Source: Planctomyces sp.
Lineage (GTDB): Bacteria > Planctomycetota > Planctomycetia > Planctomycetales > Planctomycetaceae
DNA length: 38,062 nucleotides
Direction: 5' to 3'
Assembly: GCA_016795105.1 (NCBI GenBank)
Contig: JAEUIH010000071.1
Span: forward strand, 1-38,062
How positions within the stretch are numbered: position 1 is the first letter of the stretch; the number at the start of each line of letters is the position of its first letter. The notes below the pieces were generated by a model. That model was given only the letters and a program-made list of their open reading frames with translations. It had not been told where the DNA came from and made no database searches. Made by a program: the position numbers and the translations under genes. Positions 24,381 to 32,597 of the stretch are shown here, piece by piece.

Positions 24381-25214
24381 ATGAAGCGACTGATCTTTCT
24401 GGCAGCCAGTCTGATACTGGTAACGCTGACTGCAAACGGTGCAGAAAAGTCAAAAATCCTGATGCTGACTCAAAGCCAGGGATTCATGCACGACAGCGTT
24501 CGTCGTCAGGAGAAGAATCTGTCCCCGGCAGAAGTGGCAATGATCCAGCTGGGGCAAACCACTGAGCTGTTCACCGTTGATTGTACTCAGGATGCAGCTC
24601 TCGACTTTACGGCCGAGAACCTGAAGAAATATGACATGGTGATGTTCTACACGACTGGTGCACTTCCAATCGCTGAAGAAGACATGAAGTACTTCCTGAA
24701 TGACTGGCTGACTCAGAAAGGACACGGATTCATCGGGTTTCATTCCGCTGCCGACACCTACGGTGATTATCAGCCATACTGGGATATGGTCGGCGGAACG
24801 TTCAATGGTCATCCCTGGAATGCGGGCGATACGGTGACGATCACTGTCCATGATCCAGACCACTCCACAATGAAGCCGTTCGGTAGTTCGTTCCAGATCA
24901 AAGACGAGATCTATCAGTACAAGAACTGGCAACCGGAAAAGGTCCGAGTTCTGATGAGTCTGGATATGTCGAAGTGCACCCCATCAATGCCTTATCATGT
25001 TCCCGTCGCATGGGTTAAGCCCTGGGGCGAAGGGCGAGTCTACTTCAACAATCTTGGACACAATCCATCGACTTGGCAGGACAAAAGATTCCTTGACTCC
25101 GTGACTGCCGGCATTCGCTGGATTCGCCACGAGGCAGACGGAGAGCTAAAGCCGAATCCGGAACTTTCCGCAGCTCAGGAAGAACTTGCGAAGTCTGTAG
25201 CTCCGAAGCAGTAA
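24381..25214 (+). CDS. Secreted ThuA-domain protein
   Basis: A 277-residue protein with a signal peptide (MKRLIFLAASLILVTLTANGA). The ThuA fold, related to class I glutamine amidotransferases, is supported by KILMLTQSQGFMHDSVRR, YDMVMFYTTGALP, GFIGFHSAADT, GGTFNGHPWN, TVHDPDHSTM and WVKPWGEGRVYFNNLGHN. Planctomycetes carry many ThuA proteins often with heme and sugar-oxidising modules; a role in carbohydrate breakdown is probable but the reaction is not known. The next gene starts three bases after the stop, so they are translationally close. Confidence 0.9.
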   Translation: MKRLIFLAASLILVTLTANGAEKSKILMLTQSQGFMHDSVRRQEKNLSPAEVAMIQLGQTTELFTVDCTQDAALDFTAENLKKYDMVMFYTTGALPIAEEDMKYFLNDWLTQKGHGFIGFHSAADTYGDYQPYWDMVGGTFNGHPWNAGDTVTITVHDPDHSTMKPFGSSFQIKDEIYQYKNWQPEKVRVLMSLDMSKCTPSMPYHVPVAWVKPWGEGRVYFNNLGHNPSTWQDKRFLDSVTAGIRWIRHEADGELKPNPELSAAQEELAKSVAPKQ

Positions 25215-25217
25215 TTT

Positions 25218-26183
25218 ATGTCAACCGCCTTGCTCAATATCCCGCAGAATTCATTCGCACGTCTGGCACCGCTATCGCGGATCCGGGTTTCCGGGAATGA
25301 CCGGCAGAGGTTCTTACACAACTTCTGTACGAATGAAGTCAAATTGCTTCCATCCGGAGAAGCTGTTGAAGCGTTCTTTGTTGATGTCCGCTCGCGGGTA
25401 CTGGCACACGGCTGGATTCTTGCCGGGGATCAGAATCACGAAATCTGGTCGATCCCCGGCAATGAAGCCGCTTTGCTTAAACACCTTCAGAAGTATGTGA
25501 TCACCGAAGACGTCTCCTTTGAATCACTCTCGGAGTCATCCGTTTCCTTCGCGATTTTCTCCGATGATGTCGCTTCACCACTTTCGTTACCAGTCGATTC
25601 ATGGCCCCGGCAGAACTGTCACCACCGGACATTACCGCTGCCTGGATCTCCCAACTCACCCGTCGTCCATGTCCTTAAGATCGTGTGGGCTGGCGTCAAC
25701 ATACTCATCTGTTCGGTCAACAAAGATCATGCTGCTCTGTTTGCAAAGTCCCTAACCTCAGCGGGATTTTCTGAAACAAACGATCTGAGTTTCCGTCAGT
25801 TACGACTTGCCGAACGATGGCCAGTCGTCGGAATGGACATTACGGATGACCATCTTGCGCCCGAAGCGGATCGCAATTCATCGGCGATCTCGTATCGCAA
25901 AGGCTGTTACCTCGGACAGGAACCAATCGCCAGACTTGACGCAATGGGCCATGTCAACAAATCGATCCGGACTTTGATTGTATCCGGACCAGCTTCCCTG
26001 CTTGCTGGTGCACAAGTTCAACGTGAAGGCACAGGGATCCTCGGAACTGTCTCAAGCGTCGAACCGCTGGGAGACTCTCTGGCTCTCGTCATGGGAATGA
26101 TCCGCACGCACGGGATCAACCTCGCCGCTGGTCTGTCAGTTGTTGATCAAAACGGCAACACCCTGCAAGCAAGCCTGCCGTAG
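25218..26183 (+). CDS. ygfZ: YgfZ/GcvT-like folate-binding protein
   Basis: A 321-residue protein. It carries the YgfZ signature KGCYLGQEP (near residue 228), and the opening FLHNFCTNEVKLLPSGEAVEAFFVDVRSRVLAHGWIL is typical of the family. YgfZ proteins bind folate and support the assembly or repair of iron-sulphur cluster enzymes. No tRNA-modifying or Fe-S gene lies next to it. It begins three bases after the ThuA gene. Confidence 0.92.
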   Translation: MSTALLNIPQNSFARLAPLSRIRVSGNDRQRFLHNFCTNEVKLLPSGEAVEAFFVDVRSRVLAHGWILAGDQNHEIWSIPGNEAALLKHLQKYVITEDVSFESLSESSVSFAIFSDDVASPLSLPVDSWPRQNCHHRTLPLPGSPNSPVVHVLKIVWAGVNILICSVNKDHAALFAKSLTSAGFSETNDLSFRQLRLAERWPVVGMDITDDHLAPEADRNSSAISYRKGCYLGQEPIARLDAMGHVNKSIRTLIVSGPASLLAGAQVQREGTGILGTVSSVEPLGDSLALVMGMIRTHGINLAAGLSVVDQNGNTLQASLP

Positions 26184-26189
26184 TCCCCC

Positions 26190-27239
26190 TCACGGCTTCA
26201 TACACAGGTCATTTGGCCTCAGGAAAGTGATGGTATCACCTGATCGAAGACCTGGAAGATAGGCCGACGTTTCGTGGTGATATGGGAGACGGCTTCTGAT
26301 CGATGAACTTTGGTGTGTGTGCTCCATCATGTCGGCAAAGAAATCCTCTGCAAAGTTATTCCCAGCCGGCAGAATGATGACGTCAACGCTGTCAGGCATC
26401 GGCCGAGTTATCATCATCAGAGTTGGTGGAAGCAGACGACTGTACTCTTCATCTTCACCGTACTTCTCTCGTAGTATCTCAAGGAATGGCGTGTGAGCAT
26501 CGTTCGGACAATCGACCGTCGTCATTGAATCTTTCAGCCCCGGAATGCAAACCGTCAGACGACAATTGCCCATGTCCCCATGCACCGTTCCTTCGGACCA
26601 GTTCCCTGGCCACAAAGCAGCACGATTTTCTAAGGGAATACTTCCATGACCGCGAATCAACTCAAACGGAATTGAAATCAGCAGGGAGTTGTGCGGCAGT
26701 TCCAGACCGCCGATTTCTGTTCCCTGAATCACTTCTTCGTGAATCATCAGCCTTCCGCAGCGTGAGTGAGTAATGAAGAGTTCGTCGCCGGGAACAAGTG
26801 AGTCAAATGAGTGAAAACGATCAGCAATGGCCGCTTCCTCTGCGGTAAGCTCTCTCTGAATCAGGGATTCCAGCAGATTCCGGTCACCGGCAATCTTCTT
26901 TTGAAGCAGATCGTCCGACGTTAGTTGGTCACGATATCGGGCGATCACCTGTCGAAACGTTGCGTTGCGATCTTCAATCCGGATCGTCCGAGAGGGCAGA
27001 TTTGAAAGTGCAACTGTGATGGAACGGAGATTTGAAGTCGCAACACTCGACGAAGCAGACTCAGATTGCTGGCCGGATCCACTGCCAACCGAATGCATGG
27101 CCTGGTCGTGATCCTGAATCCACTGGCAGCAAACGGCCGAGACTGATGATTTGTGTTGCGATGTGCAACCGACTGCCCACAGGAGCACAGCCAGGCTGCA
27201 CAACATGACAGTTCTGCCTGTTCTATGCAGATCCTTCAC
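26190..27239 (-). CDS. Lipoprotein of unknown function in a protease cluster
   Basis: A 349-residue protein when started at the GTG at 27239; the alternative ATG at 27206 gives MLCSLAVLLWAVGC. The lipobox LWAVGC (Cys about 25) is clear. After a Ser/Gln-rich linker comes a mainly alpha/beta part with a short repeat-like C-terminus (SGDTITFLRPNDL). No family is recognised. It overlaps the protease gene by 17 bases and is probably co-translated. An outer-membrane or periplasmic partner of the protease is inferred from the context. Confidence 0.7.
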   Translation of the reverse strand: MKDLHRTGRTVMLCSLAVLLWAVGCTSQHKSSVSAVCCQWIQDHDQAMHSVGSGSGQQSESASSSVATSNLRSITVALSNLPSRTIRIEDRNATFRQVIARYRDQLTSDDLLQKKIAGDRNLLESLIQRELTAEEAAIADRFHSFDSLVPGDELFITHSRCGRLMIHEEVIQGTEIGGLELPHNSLLISIPFELIRGHGSIPLENRAALWPGNWSEGTVHGDMGNCRLTVCIPGLKDSMTTVDCPNDAHTPFLEILREKYGEDEEYSRLLPPTLMMITRPMPDSVDVIILPAGNNFAEDFFADMMEHTHQSSSIRSRLPYHHETSAYLPGLRSGDTITFLRPNDLCMKP

Positions 27240-28407
27240 TTGCAACTCCTTTTGGCCAAAGCAACTCTTCAGGTATTGCAAGTGGTTGACCGTCAACTCG
27301 CAACCGCGACACGATTCGCCCAAAGGGAATTGCAAACGTTGATCGCCGGTCTTGACTCATGGCAAAGTTCAGACCAAGAACGACATACTTTGATGTTTCT
27401 CCAATCCTGCCGATGAGCACTGAGCCACTGTCTCCCTGATCTGTGATCATACGATTTGCAAACCCTGCAGCTTCGATCACGTTACGAAACTCCGTCTTCA
27501 GATCCGGCACATTCAGCGAACGACGGCGATTCAGAATGTATCCAGCACGCTTTTCGCCCGTACAAGCACCGACCTTAAAGATCTCCGAGAAGTCCAGCAG
27601 ATTCACTCGGTCACTCAAGTCCTTGTCGCGAAAATAGAGGACGGTGTCCTGATCTGAGATACCGGATTCCATGATTCCTCGACCAAATGGACGATTTGAT
27701 GCAACTTCGGTCAGGACTGCAGCATCAACGTTGGAGTTCCTCACACTATGAGAGACTTCTCCGATCACATCGCGTTCTGATTCAACTCCGGTCGGGGTTT
27801 GGATACGTGTCCCCTTTTTTCCAACCACATGCTCGTTTGTGATCGCAACATAGATCTGAGGCTGTCCGGGCGGTTGATGAGGTACACAAATACCAAGTGT
27901 TCCCCATCGTTTCGGTTCTGATTCCGTAGAAATCTGAAGTCCTCCAATGATCATTGACTCTGAAGGCTCTGCTCGAACACTGGTAACCTTCGCGATTGCA
28001 GGCAAACAACTCAGATAGTTGCGTTCCCGGACTTTGATGGGAATCCATGGACCTGCGTCTGGTTCCATCGCAACCCACTTCGGAAGACACTTTCGGCTCT
28101 TTGAAGGAAGTTCATTCACACCGTATTTTCGGTCCACATCGATATCGATCACAATCTGCAGTGGGCTGACGATCTGGCCCAGTTTCGTCCGATAGCCAAC
28201 ACTAACACCAGTCACCTCAGGCTGCCGCCGCCAATCAGTGCTGTACCTTCGAATCAGTCTCTCGGCCAGTCGTCTGCGAACCGATAGTTCACTGAACCGA
28301 AACTTTTCCTCAAGAAGAACCTGTTTTGCATCAACAATCATTTCGACAGCATAAGGACATTCGGCGGTCGGAGATTTCTCGGTCAAAATCGCAAGAGTGC
28401 TTTTCAT
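27223..28407 (-). CDS. Trypsin-fold serine protease without signal peptide
   Basis: A 394-residue protein. The ATG at 28407 is chosen because AGGGGAAG lies four bases upstream; the longer frame starts at 28425. The catalytic residues fit a chymotrypsin fold: His in ITNEHVVG (about 193), Asp in SNVDAAVL (about 224), Ser in DQGDSGSVLIG (about 326), the last being the GDSGS motif. The first 150 residues are a different N-terminal domain (VTGVSVGYRTKLG, IVIDIDVDRKYGVNELP) resembling the front part of some phage- or planctomycete-type proteases. It has no obvious signal peptide although its neighbours are lipoproteins. Confidence 0.82.
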   Translation of the reverse strand: MKSTLAILTEKSPTAECPYAVEMIVDAKQVLLEEKFRFSELSVRRRLAERLIRRYSTDWRRQPEVTGVSVGYRTKLGQIVSPLQIVIDIDVDRKYGVNELPSKSRKCLPKWVAMEPDAGPWIPIKVRERNYLSCLPAIAKVTSVRAEPSESMIIGGLQISTESEPKRWGTLGICVPHQPPGQPQIYVAITNEHVVGKKGTRIQTPTGVESERDVIGEVSHSVRNSNVDAAVLTEVASNRPFGRGIMESGISDQDTVLYFRDKDLSDRVNLLDFSEIFKVGACTGEKRAGYILNRRRSLNVPDLKTEFRNVIEAAGFANRMITDQGDSGSVLIGRIGETSKYVVLGLNFAMSQDRRSTFAIPFGRIVSRLRVDGQPLAIPEELLWPKGVASEGSA

Positions 28408-28411
28408 CAAT

Positions 28412-28419
28412 CTTCCCCT
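28412..28419 (-). promoter_or_regulatory. Ribosome binding site for the trypsin-fold protease
   Basis: AGGGGAAG on the minus strand, four bases before the ATG at 28407. It decides the start in favour of 28407 over the upstream ATG at 28425. Confidence 0.6.
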
Positions 28420-28533
28420 GACCAAGCTGAACGAACGTATTGGCCACGCCCTGCTGAAGACTTGCAGCCTCCATGTGATTCTGACCGATTCTGAATATCA
28501 GGACCTCGTAAGATGGCGACTTTGCGGCAGTTG

Positions 28534-29157
28534 CTATGGCTGAAGATAGAGGTCTACAAAGCACTGCATCTGAGTTTCCCAGTCTGGTTCTGACAGATCA
28601 AATCGTTGAGTCGCAATCAGTCGATTCTCGAAGGCAAGCAGTTTCTTTTCGCCGGACTTTGGCAATGTTGTGCTCGAACTGAATGCGCTGCCAATATTGC
28701 CAATCGCCTCATCAACGTCCGCCAGAGTTCTTTCCTCATACGCGGCTTCAATCTTCCGAAAGTATTGCTCGGAATCAAACTCCAGCTTGGAAATGCCCAG
28801 TAGTCCTCCGGCAGGTCTTCGAAAATCGACTGTGAAGACTTTGTCCGTGTAGTCAACCGATGTTTCCAGATTCAGGGATCGAATCCGCTGACCAACTGAT
28901 GAGATCATGCAGATCTCAGACGGAAGACCATTTTTTACATCCTGCTGGACAAAGAATGTCTCAAAGATGTTCACAATGACGTGGGACGGGACCTTCAACT
29001 TCACGGGGATCCCACGTGCCTTTTCCTCGGCAGCATTTGGGATGATCGCACCGTTTGATGTACTTTGTACTATCGTCGTTCGAAACGACGTGCAGCCGGA
29101 AAGTCCGCAGACGACTGCTGTCAGTATGGTGATTGAACATGCGATCCTTCGATTCAT
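28534..29157 (-). CDS. Lipoprotein, paralogue 2 of a tandem pair
   Basis: A 207-residue protein with a signal and lipobox CGLSGC (Cys about 22). It shares blocks with the next gene upstream: GIPVKLKVPSHVIVNIFE, YTDKVFTVDFRRPAGG and the closing RLIATQRFDLSEPDWETQ. It lies three bases after that gene and 126 bases before the protease. The function is unknown. The conserved KVPSH and RFDLS motifs may define a family of exported proteins. Confidence 0.78.
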   Translation of the reverse strand: MNRRIACSITILTAVVCGLSGCTSFRTTIVQSTSNGAIIPNAAEEKARGIPVKLKVPSHVIVNIFETFFVQQDVKNGLPSEICMISSVGQRIRSLNLETSVDYTDKVFTVDFRRPAGGLLGISKLEFDSEQYFRKIEAAYEERTLADVDEAIGNIGSAFSSSTTLPKSGEKKLLAFENRLIATQRFDLSEPDWETQMQCFVDLYLQP

Positions 29158-29160
29158 AGA

Positions 29161-29877
29161 CTACTCCTGAAGGCGTGATTCGCTGGAAGGCGGCAACGAA
29201 GGATCGCTGGCGGGAAACTGATTCAGATGCGTCGCAAGAAACGCTGTGACCTCTGCGTCCAGAAGTGGACTGCTGAGATCAAATCTTCGAAATGCAACCA
29301 GTCGATCGGTCTTAATCAAGTCCATCTTAGAAGCGAGATCTTCATCGTCAGAGTCTTTTGCTCGACTGCTCAAACCAATCACCGTGCTGAGCAGTTCAGA
29401 ACTTCTGACGATCGTCTCATCGTCAGCCGTGTATTTGCCGGAGGCGAGATATCCATGTCCTTCCGGTGGCTGATTGTTTCCGTCGCGAATGGCATCACTA
29501 TTTCCTGCAAAGGCAAAACCATAACGTCCTTCACCCGCTGCAGTTCTTTGCGGGTCCACAATGAACATCTTTTCCGTATATTTGAGTTCATATGTCGCTG
29601 ACAAATGAGGACGCTCAAACTCCACCACCTGGAGACACTGCCTTTCGGGCTCGTGGCGTGCATAGACACGTTCCATGATTCTGATCTCCAGATGCGAAGG
29701 CACTTTCAGCATCACTGGAACTCCGTTGAGGTGTTTCTTCGCCAACGGATGGCATTTCGAATCCGGATGAAGACCGTCGTACTCGTCCCGAGTCCACATC
29801 TCGGTGCGGACTGCACTGCATCCCGAAAGAACACAGGCAATGACGAGTATCAAAATGTTGTTCAGTGGACGAACCAT
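29161..29877 (-). CDS. Lipoprotein, paralogue 1 of a tandem pair
   Basis: A 238-residue protein from the ATG at 29877 (MVRPLNNILILVIACVLSGC), a signal peptide with lipobox VLSGC. It shares GVPVMLKVPSHLEIRIME, YTEKMFIVDPQRTAAG and RLVAFRRFDLSSPLLDAE with the following gene, so the two arose by duplication. The longer frame to 30000 has no signal peptide and is not preferred. Likely the first gene of the lipoprotein-protease operon. Confidence 0.78.
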   Translation of the reverse strand: MVRPLNNILILVIACVLSGCSAVRTEMWTRDEYDGLHPDSKCHPLAKKHLNGVPVMLKVPSHLEIRIMERVYARHEPERQCLQVVEFERPHLSATYELKYTEKMFIVDPQRTAAGEGRYGFAFAGNSDAIRDGNNQPPEGHGYLASGKYTADDETIVRSSELLSTVIGLSSRAKDSDDEDLASKMDLIKTDRLVAFRRFDLSSPLLDAEVTAFLATHLNQFPASDPSLPPSSESRLQE

Positions 29878-30056
29878 TTGCGGAACTCGTTCTGTCAGTG
29901 AGTCATCACCATGGCTTGTAAGTACGATTTCAACATCACCCGTACTACACAATCGGATCAAATCACTACGTAACGTCTGGTTCGCTGAAACCGCCCGCAA
30001 AGTTACTCAATTGTACGCATCTTGCCAAACGGCTCTCAGGTTTCGCCCAACATCAA

Positions 30057-30401
30057 TCAGTAGGTGAAGAGCTGGCTGGGAGAAAACTGCTTTCCGGCCG
30101 CCGCGGAGAGAGCTCTTGCAACTTTGCGGCGACAATTCGGAGTACACCATCGGCCGCGTACCGCACGAGCAACCATCTTGTGGGTGAGTTGTTCAGTCGA
30201 AGCGGCGACGAGGTCATGATTGACGAGATTCAGTTGAGTCATCACGGCCGTCAATGGCTGTGGACCCATATCACGAGACATTTGATCCGAAGAATCTTCT
30301 GTCCGGGAAGACAGGCGCGCATCGTCGACTGGAAGCGAAGTCTCTGATAAAGCTTCCTCGGGCAACGTGGACTCGGATTCTGGAGGAATTTCGTGGGTCA
30401 T
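30057..30401 (-). CDS. Small hypothetical protein (possibly part of a frameshifted gene)
   Basis: 114 residues from the ATG at 30401 (MTHEIPPESESTLPEEALSE...). The first half is acidic and Ser-rich, the second half is basic (VARAVRGRWCTPNCRRKVARAL). The frame upstream of the ATG (to 30593) has poor protein character, whereas the neighbouring minus frame from 30558 to about 30400 reads well as protein (MREPELREQRKRDEETSTIA...). A single-base frameshift near 30400 could join the two into one gene of about 165 residues. Confidence 0.4.
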   Translation of the reverse strand: MTHEIPPESESTLPEEALSETSLPVDDARLSSRTEDSSDQMSRDMGPQPLTAVMTQLNLVNHDLVAASTEQLTHKMVARAVRGRWCTPNCRRKVARALSAAAGKQFSPSQLFTY

Positions 30402-30558
30402 CGCGTTCGTACAATTCGTAGTTTGTTTGAAGCTGGAGTTCCATCGCGACTCTGCACACACTGGATTTCTGCCAAACGATGGAATCGCACAGCATACCGG
30501 CAATCGTACTGGTTTCCTCATCTCTTTTCCGTTGTTCTCGGAGTTCGGGCTCGCGCAT
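30400..30558 (-). pseudogene. Possible N-terminal part of a frameshifted hypothetical gene
   Basis: On the minus strand the frame reads MREPELREQRKRDEETSTIAG and, after CDSIVWQ, ends in MELQLQTNYELYERDD, with a charged helical character unlike a shadow frame. After about 30400 the same frame loses that character, while the MTHEIPP frame takes over. It may be an undamaged short gene or the 5' part of the one listed at 30057-30401. Confidence 0.3.
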
Positions 30559-30667
30559 GAGAGAACGATACAGAACGGATGAAAAACTGCCATCCACCAG
30601 ATTCAGGGAGGCCAGCAGATTGAAGGCGACCACGATTTCATTCCTGCCACCAACTCTAAACAATCGC

Positions 30668-30834
30668 TGCCCGCCCCCACCCGGCTCTACGCCGGTGGAG
30701 CGCAGGTTTGGCAACTACGCCGGAGCGCGGGTCTAGTAACGAGCGCAATCCGCAATCCACCAACGCCCCCACCCGGCTCTACGCCGGTGGAGCGCAGGTT
30801 TGGCAACTACGCCGGTGGAACGCACGTTTGGCAA
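30668..30834 (-). repeat. REP-like hairpins downstream of the RAYT gene
   Basis: Two near-identical copies of CCCCCACCCGGCTCTACGCC, continuing GGTGGAGCGCAGGTTTGGCA, lie at about 30673 and 30767, each with a short hairpin (GGCTCTACGCC/GGCGTAGAGCC-like), followed by a third, diverged copy (CGCCGGTGGAACGCACG, 30810). They match in type the REP sequences on the other side of the transposase gene. Confidence 0.75.
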
Positions 30835-31611
30835 CTACACCACAGCGCCGCGGTCGTATTCGCCGAACGTTCCGACGTAGTAGCCGAACTGAAAGTATGG
30901 CTTCATCCCTACGGCATATGCCAGATTGTTGAGATAGCTCAGAGCAACTTCCTGTGGGGATTGGTCAACCACACATCCCATTGCCAGATGAATATGGTCA
31001 ACCAACAATCCGACTCTGGAGACTCTCAGACGATACTTCCTGGCGACTTGCTCTATCATCCGACTGAGCTCATCAAGTATTTGGGAGTGGATCTCCAACT
31101 CACGATGTAAGTTCACCAGAACCAGATGCAGGTTGTACCAGTATCGGCCGTGAGCACTCATGACCGGCTGGCTGAGATCCACATCGAGGAACGTCTTTTG
31201 ATATTTGATGAGTTGGTCTTGAACTCGAGGATCTACCATTCGGTGTCGGTCAACTTGTTTGGCAACGTAGTCTTCAATGACAGATCGAGTCGCGGAGCCA
31301 ATACTACGGATGCAGTAGTTTCGTTGAAAGGCCTTTGGTTGCCGGAATCGGACAATACTCTGCAGCCTGCCTTTGACGCTGCGGATGATCTGGGAAGGTG
31401 AAACGTTCGGCTTTGTGCTGACGAAGAACTGACTCATATCGCCTGATATGCAGCGATGCCTAAGGACGCGAACGCCATCCGGTTCCGTGACTTTCCGCAG
31501 TTCTTCGATCCATTCACCTTCGGCAATCGGCTGTTTTCGCCAATGTAAAGTCAATCCCCAGTTGAGCTGATAAGCGGGCACCACATTCTCTGATGTATAG
31601 ATGGGCTGCAT
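30835..31611 (-). CDS. REP-associated Y1 transposase (RAYT)
   Basis: A 258-residue protein. The HUH motif is LLVDHIHLAMG (about residue 205), preceded by WYNLHLVLVNLHRELEI, and the C-terminal segment YLNNLAYAVGMKPYFQFGYYVGTFGEYDR carries the likely catalytic tyrosine. An extra N-terminal 120 residues (SENVVPAYQLNWGLTLHWR...) is longer than in IS200. RAYTs are single-copy domesticated transposases that mobilise or maintain REP hairpins and are flanked by them, as here on both sides (30668-30834 and 31714-31945). It has no IS ends. The protein is complete. Confidence 0.8.
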   Translation of the reverse strand: MQPIYTSENVVPAYQLNWGLTLHWRKQPIAEGEWIEELRKVTEPDGVRVLRHRCISGDMSQFFVSTKPNVSPSQIIRSVKGRLQSIVRFRQPKAFQRNYCIRSIGSATRSVIEDYVAKQVDRHRMVDPRVQDQLIKYQKTFLDVDLSQPVMSAHGRYWYNLHLVLVNLHRELEIHSQILDELSRMIEQVARKYRLRVSRVGLLVDHIHLAMGCVVDQSPQEVALSYLNNLAYAVGMKPYFQFGYYVGTFGEYDRGAVV

Positions 31612-31713
31612 AGCGGCGACACCTTCGCTTAACCGACGTAAGTTCTACGCGGCAAGTTTGATGTGTCTGGGTTTTGAGGAGTTTCACGAAAGAGCTTGAT
31701 TCGTGCAAGTGAT

Positions 31714-31945
31714 GTAGTTGCCAAACCCAGGCTCCACCGACGCGGGGTCGGTGGGGGCCCGACGCTGTCACGTCACCCATCGCCGCCACCGGCTTTACGC
31801 CGGTGGGGCGCACGTTTGGCAACTAGTCGCCAAACCCAGGCTCCACCGACGCGGGGTCGGTGGGGGCCCAATCGCAGTTGCACGGTTTACGCCACCACCG
31901 GCTCTACGCCGGTGGGCGCACGTTTGGTAACTGCAACCTGCCTTG
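31714..31945 (+). repeat. REP-like hairpins upstream of the RAYT gene
   Basis: TTGCCAAACCCAGGCTCCAC followed by CGACGCGGGGTCGGTGGGGG occurs twice (31718 and 31826), and CCGGCTTTACGCCGGTGGGGCGC or CCGGCTCTACGCCGGTGGGCGCACG twice (31790 and 31900). The latter is the reverse-oriented counterpart of the repeats on the other side of the gene. Each unit can form a hairpin (CCGGCTTTACGCCGG). Confidence 0.78.
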
Positions 31946-31967
31946 TGTCATGCCTTCAGGGATTGTG

Positions 31968-32174
31968 TTAACCCTTGCCGGATGGCGGTGATGCCGGCGA
32001 GCGGAAGGCGTTTCCGACGCCTATTCCACCCACCACCGCCAACAGCAGTGCAATCCCTTGAGGGTATTCACGTTTACCGGATCCATCTGCTGGAATCTTG
32101 ACAATCGCTCCCCCGACCATAAGCCCGATTGCAACGCCCACAAGCAGTCCACCAAACAACAGTTGTAACTTCAT
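31968..32174 (-). CDS. Small two-span membrane protein
   Basis: A 68-residue protein from the ATG at 32174 with AGAGAAG as ribosome site (the frame extends to 32264). Two hydrophobic segments (LQLLFGGLLVGVAIGLMVGG and GIALLLAVVGGIGVGNAF) separated by a short charged loop. Function unknown. Next to another small membrane protein upstream. Confidence 0.55.
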   Translation of the reverse strand: MKLQLLFGGLLVGVAIGLMVGGAIVKIPADGSGKREYPQGIALLLAVVGGIGVGNAFRSPASPPSGKG

Positions 32175-32291
32175 AAACTTCTCTAATTCCAATTTGTTTC
32201 GATGATGCCTGTGTGCTTCAGCAATGCCAATATACTGGGAGTCACGGCGATCCGGCATGACCACTCTGCCGAAATCTGCACCTTCAGATCG

Positions 32292-32480
32292 CTATTTTAT
32301 AACTTTCCGGATGAAGCTGTTGGTAAGAGCAGCGATCGGACCAGCCACGCCAATAGCAACTCCAATGTTGCTCGTCGCCTGCCAGATCATCCATCCAATA
32401 CCTGATCCTGCGATCGCACTCAGCAGTGTCGCTATTACTTCAGAGCGTAGCGATGGCATGCCGTTTAATTTTTGTTCCAT
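32292..32480 (-). CDS. Small membrane protein
   Basis: 62 residues: MEQKLNGMPSLRSEV, then an Ile/Ala/Gly-rich span (IATLLSAIAGSGIGWMIW) and a second (IGVAIGVAGPIAALTNSF), ending in basic residues. Function unknown. The pairing with the similar protein 120 bases downstream suggests a small operon. Could be a shadow, but both strands of hydrophobicity and a basic tail support a real gene. Confidence 0.5.
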   Translation of the reverse strand: MEQKLNGMPSLRSEVIATLLSAIAGSGIGWMIWQATSNIGVAIGVAGPIAALTNSFIRKVIK

Positions 32481-32597
32481 GAACCATTTGACTTCTCAAT
32501 TTGATGTCGCAACAACAAACCGGATCCTCATCCAACCTGGGAAATAGACGTCTACGCGGGTTGTTTCCGGAAAACATAAAATCGAGGGCAGGTGTCG

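Noticed and set aside
30271-30714. A single 147-residue gene starting at 30714
   Set aside because: The first 50 residues are the translation of a REP hairpin, and the last 40 lose protein character. Only the middle part is kept as a possible gene fragment.
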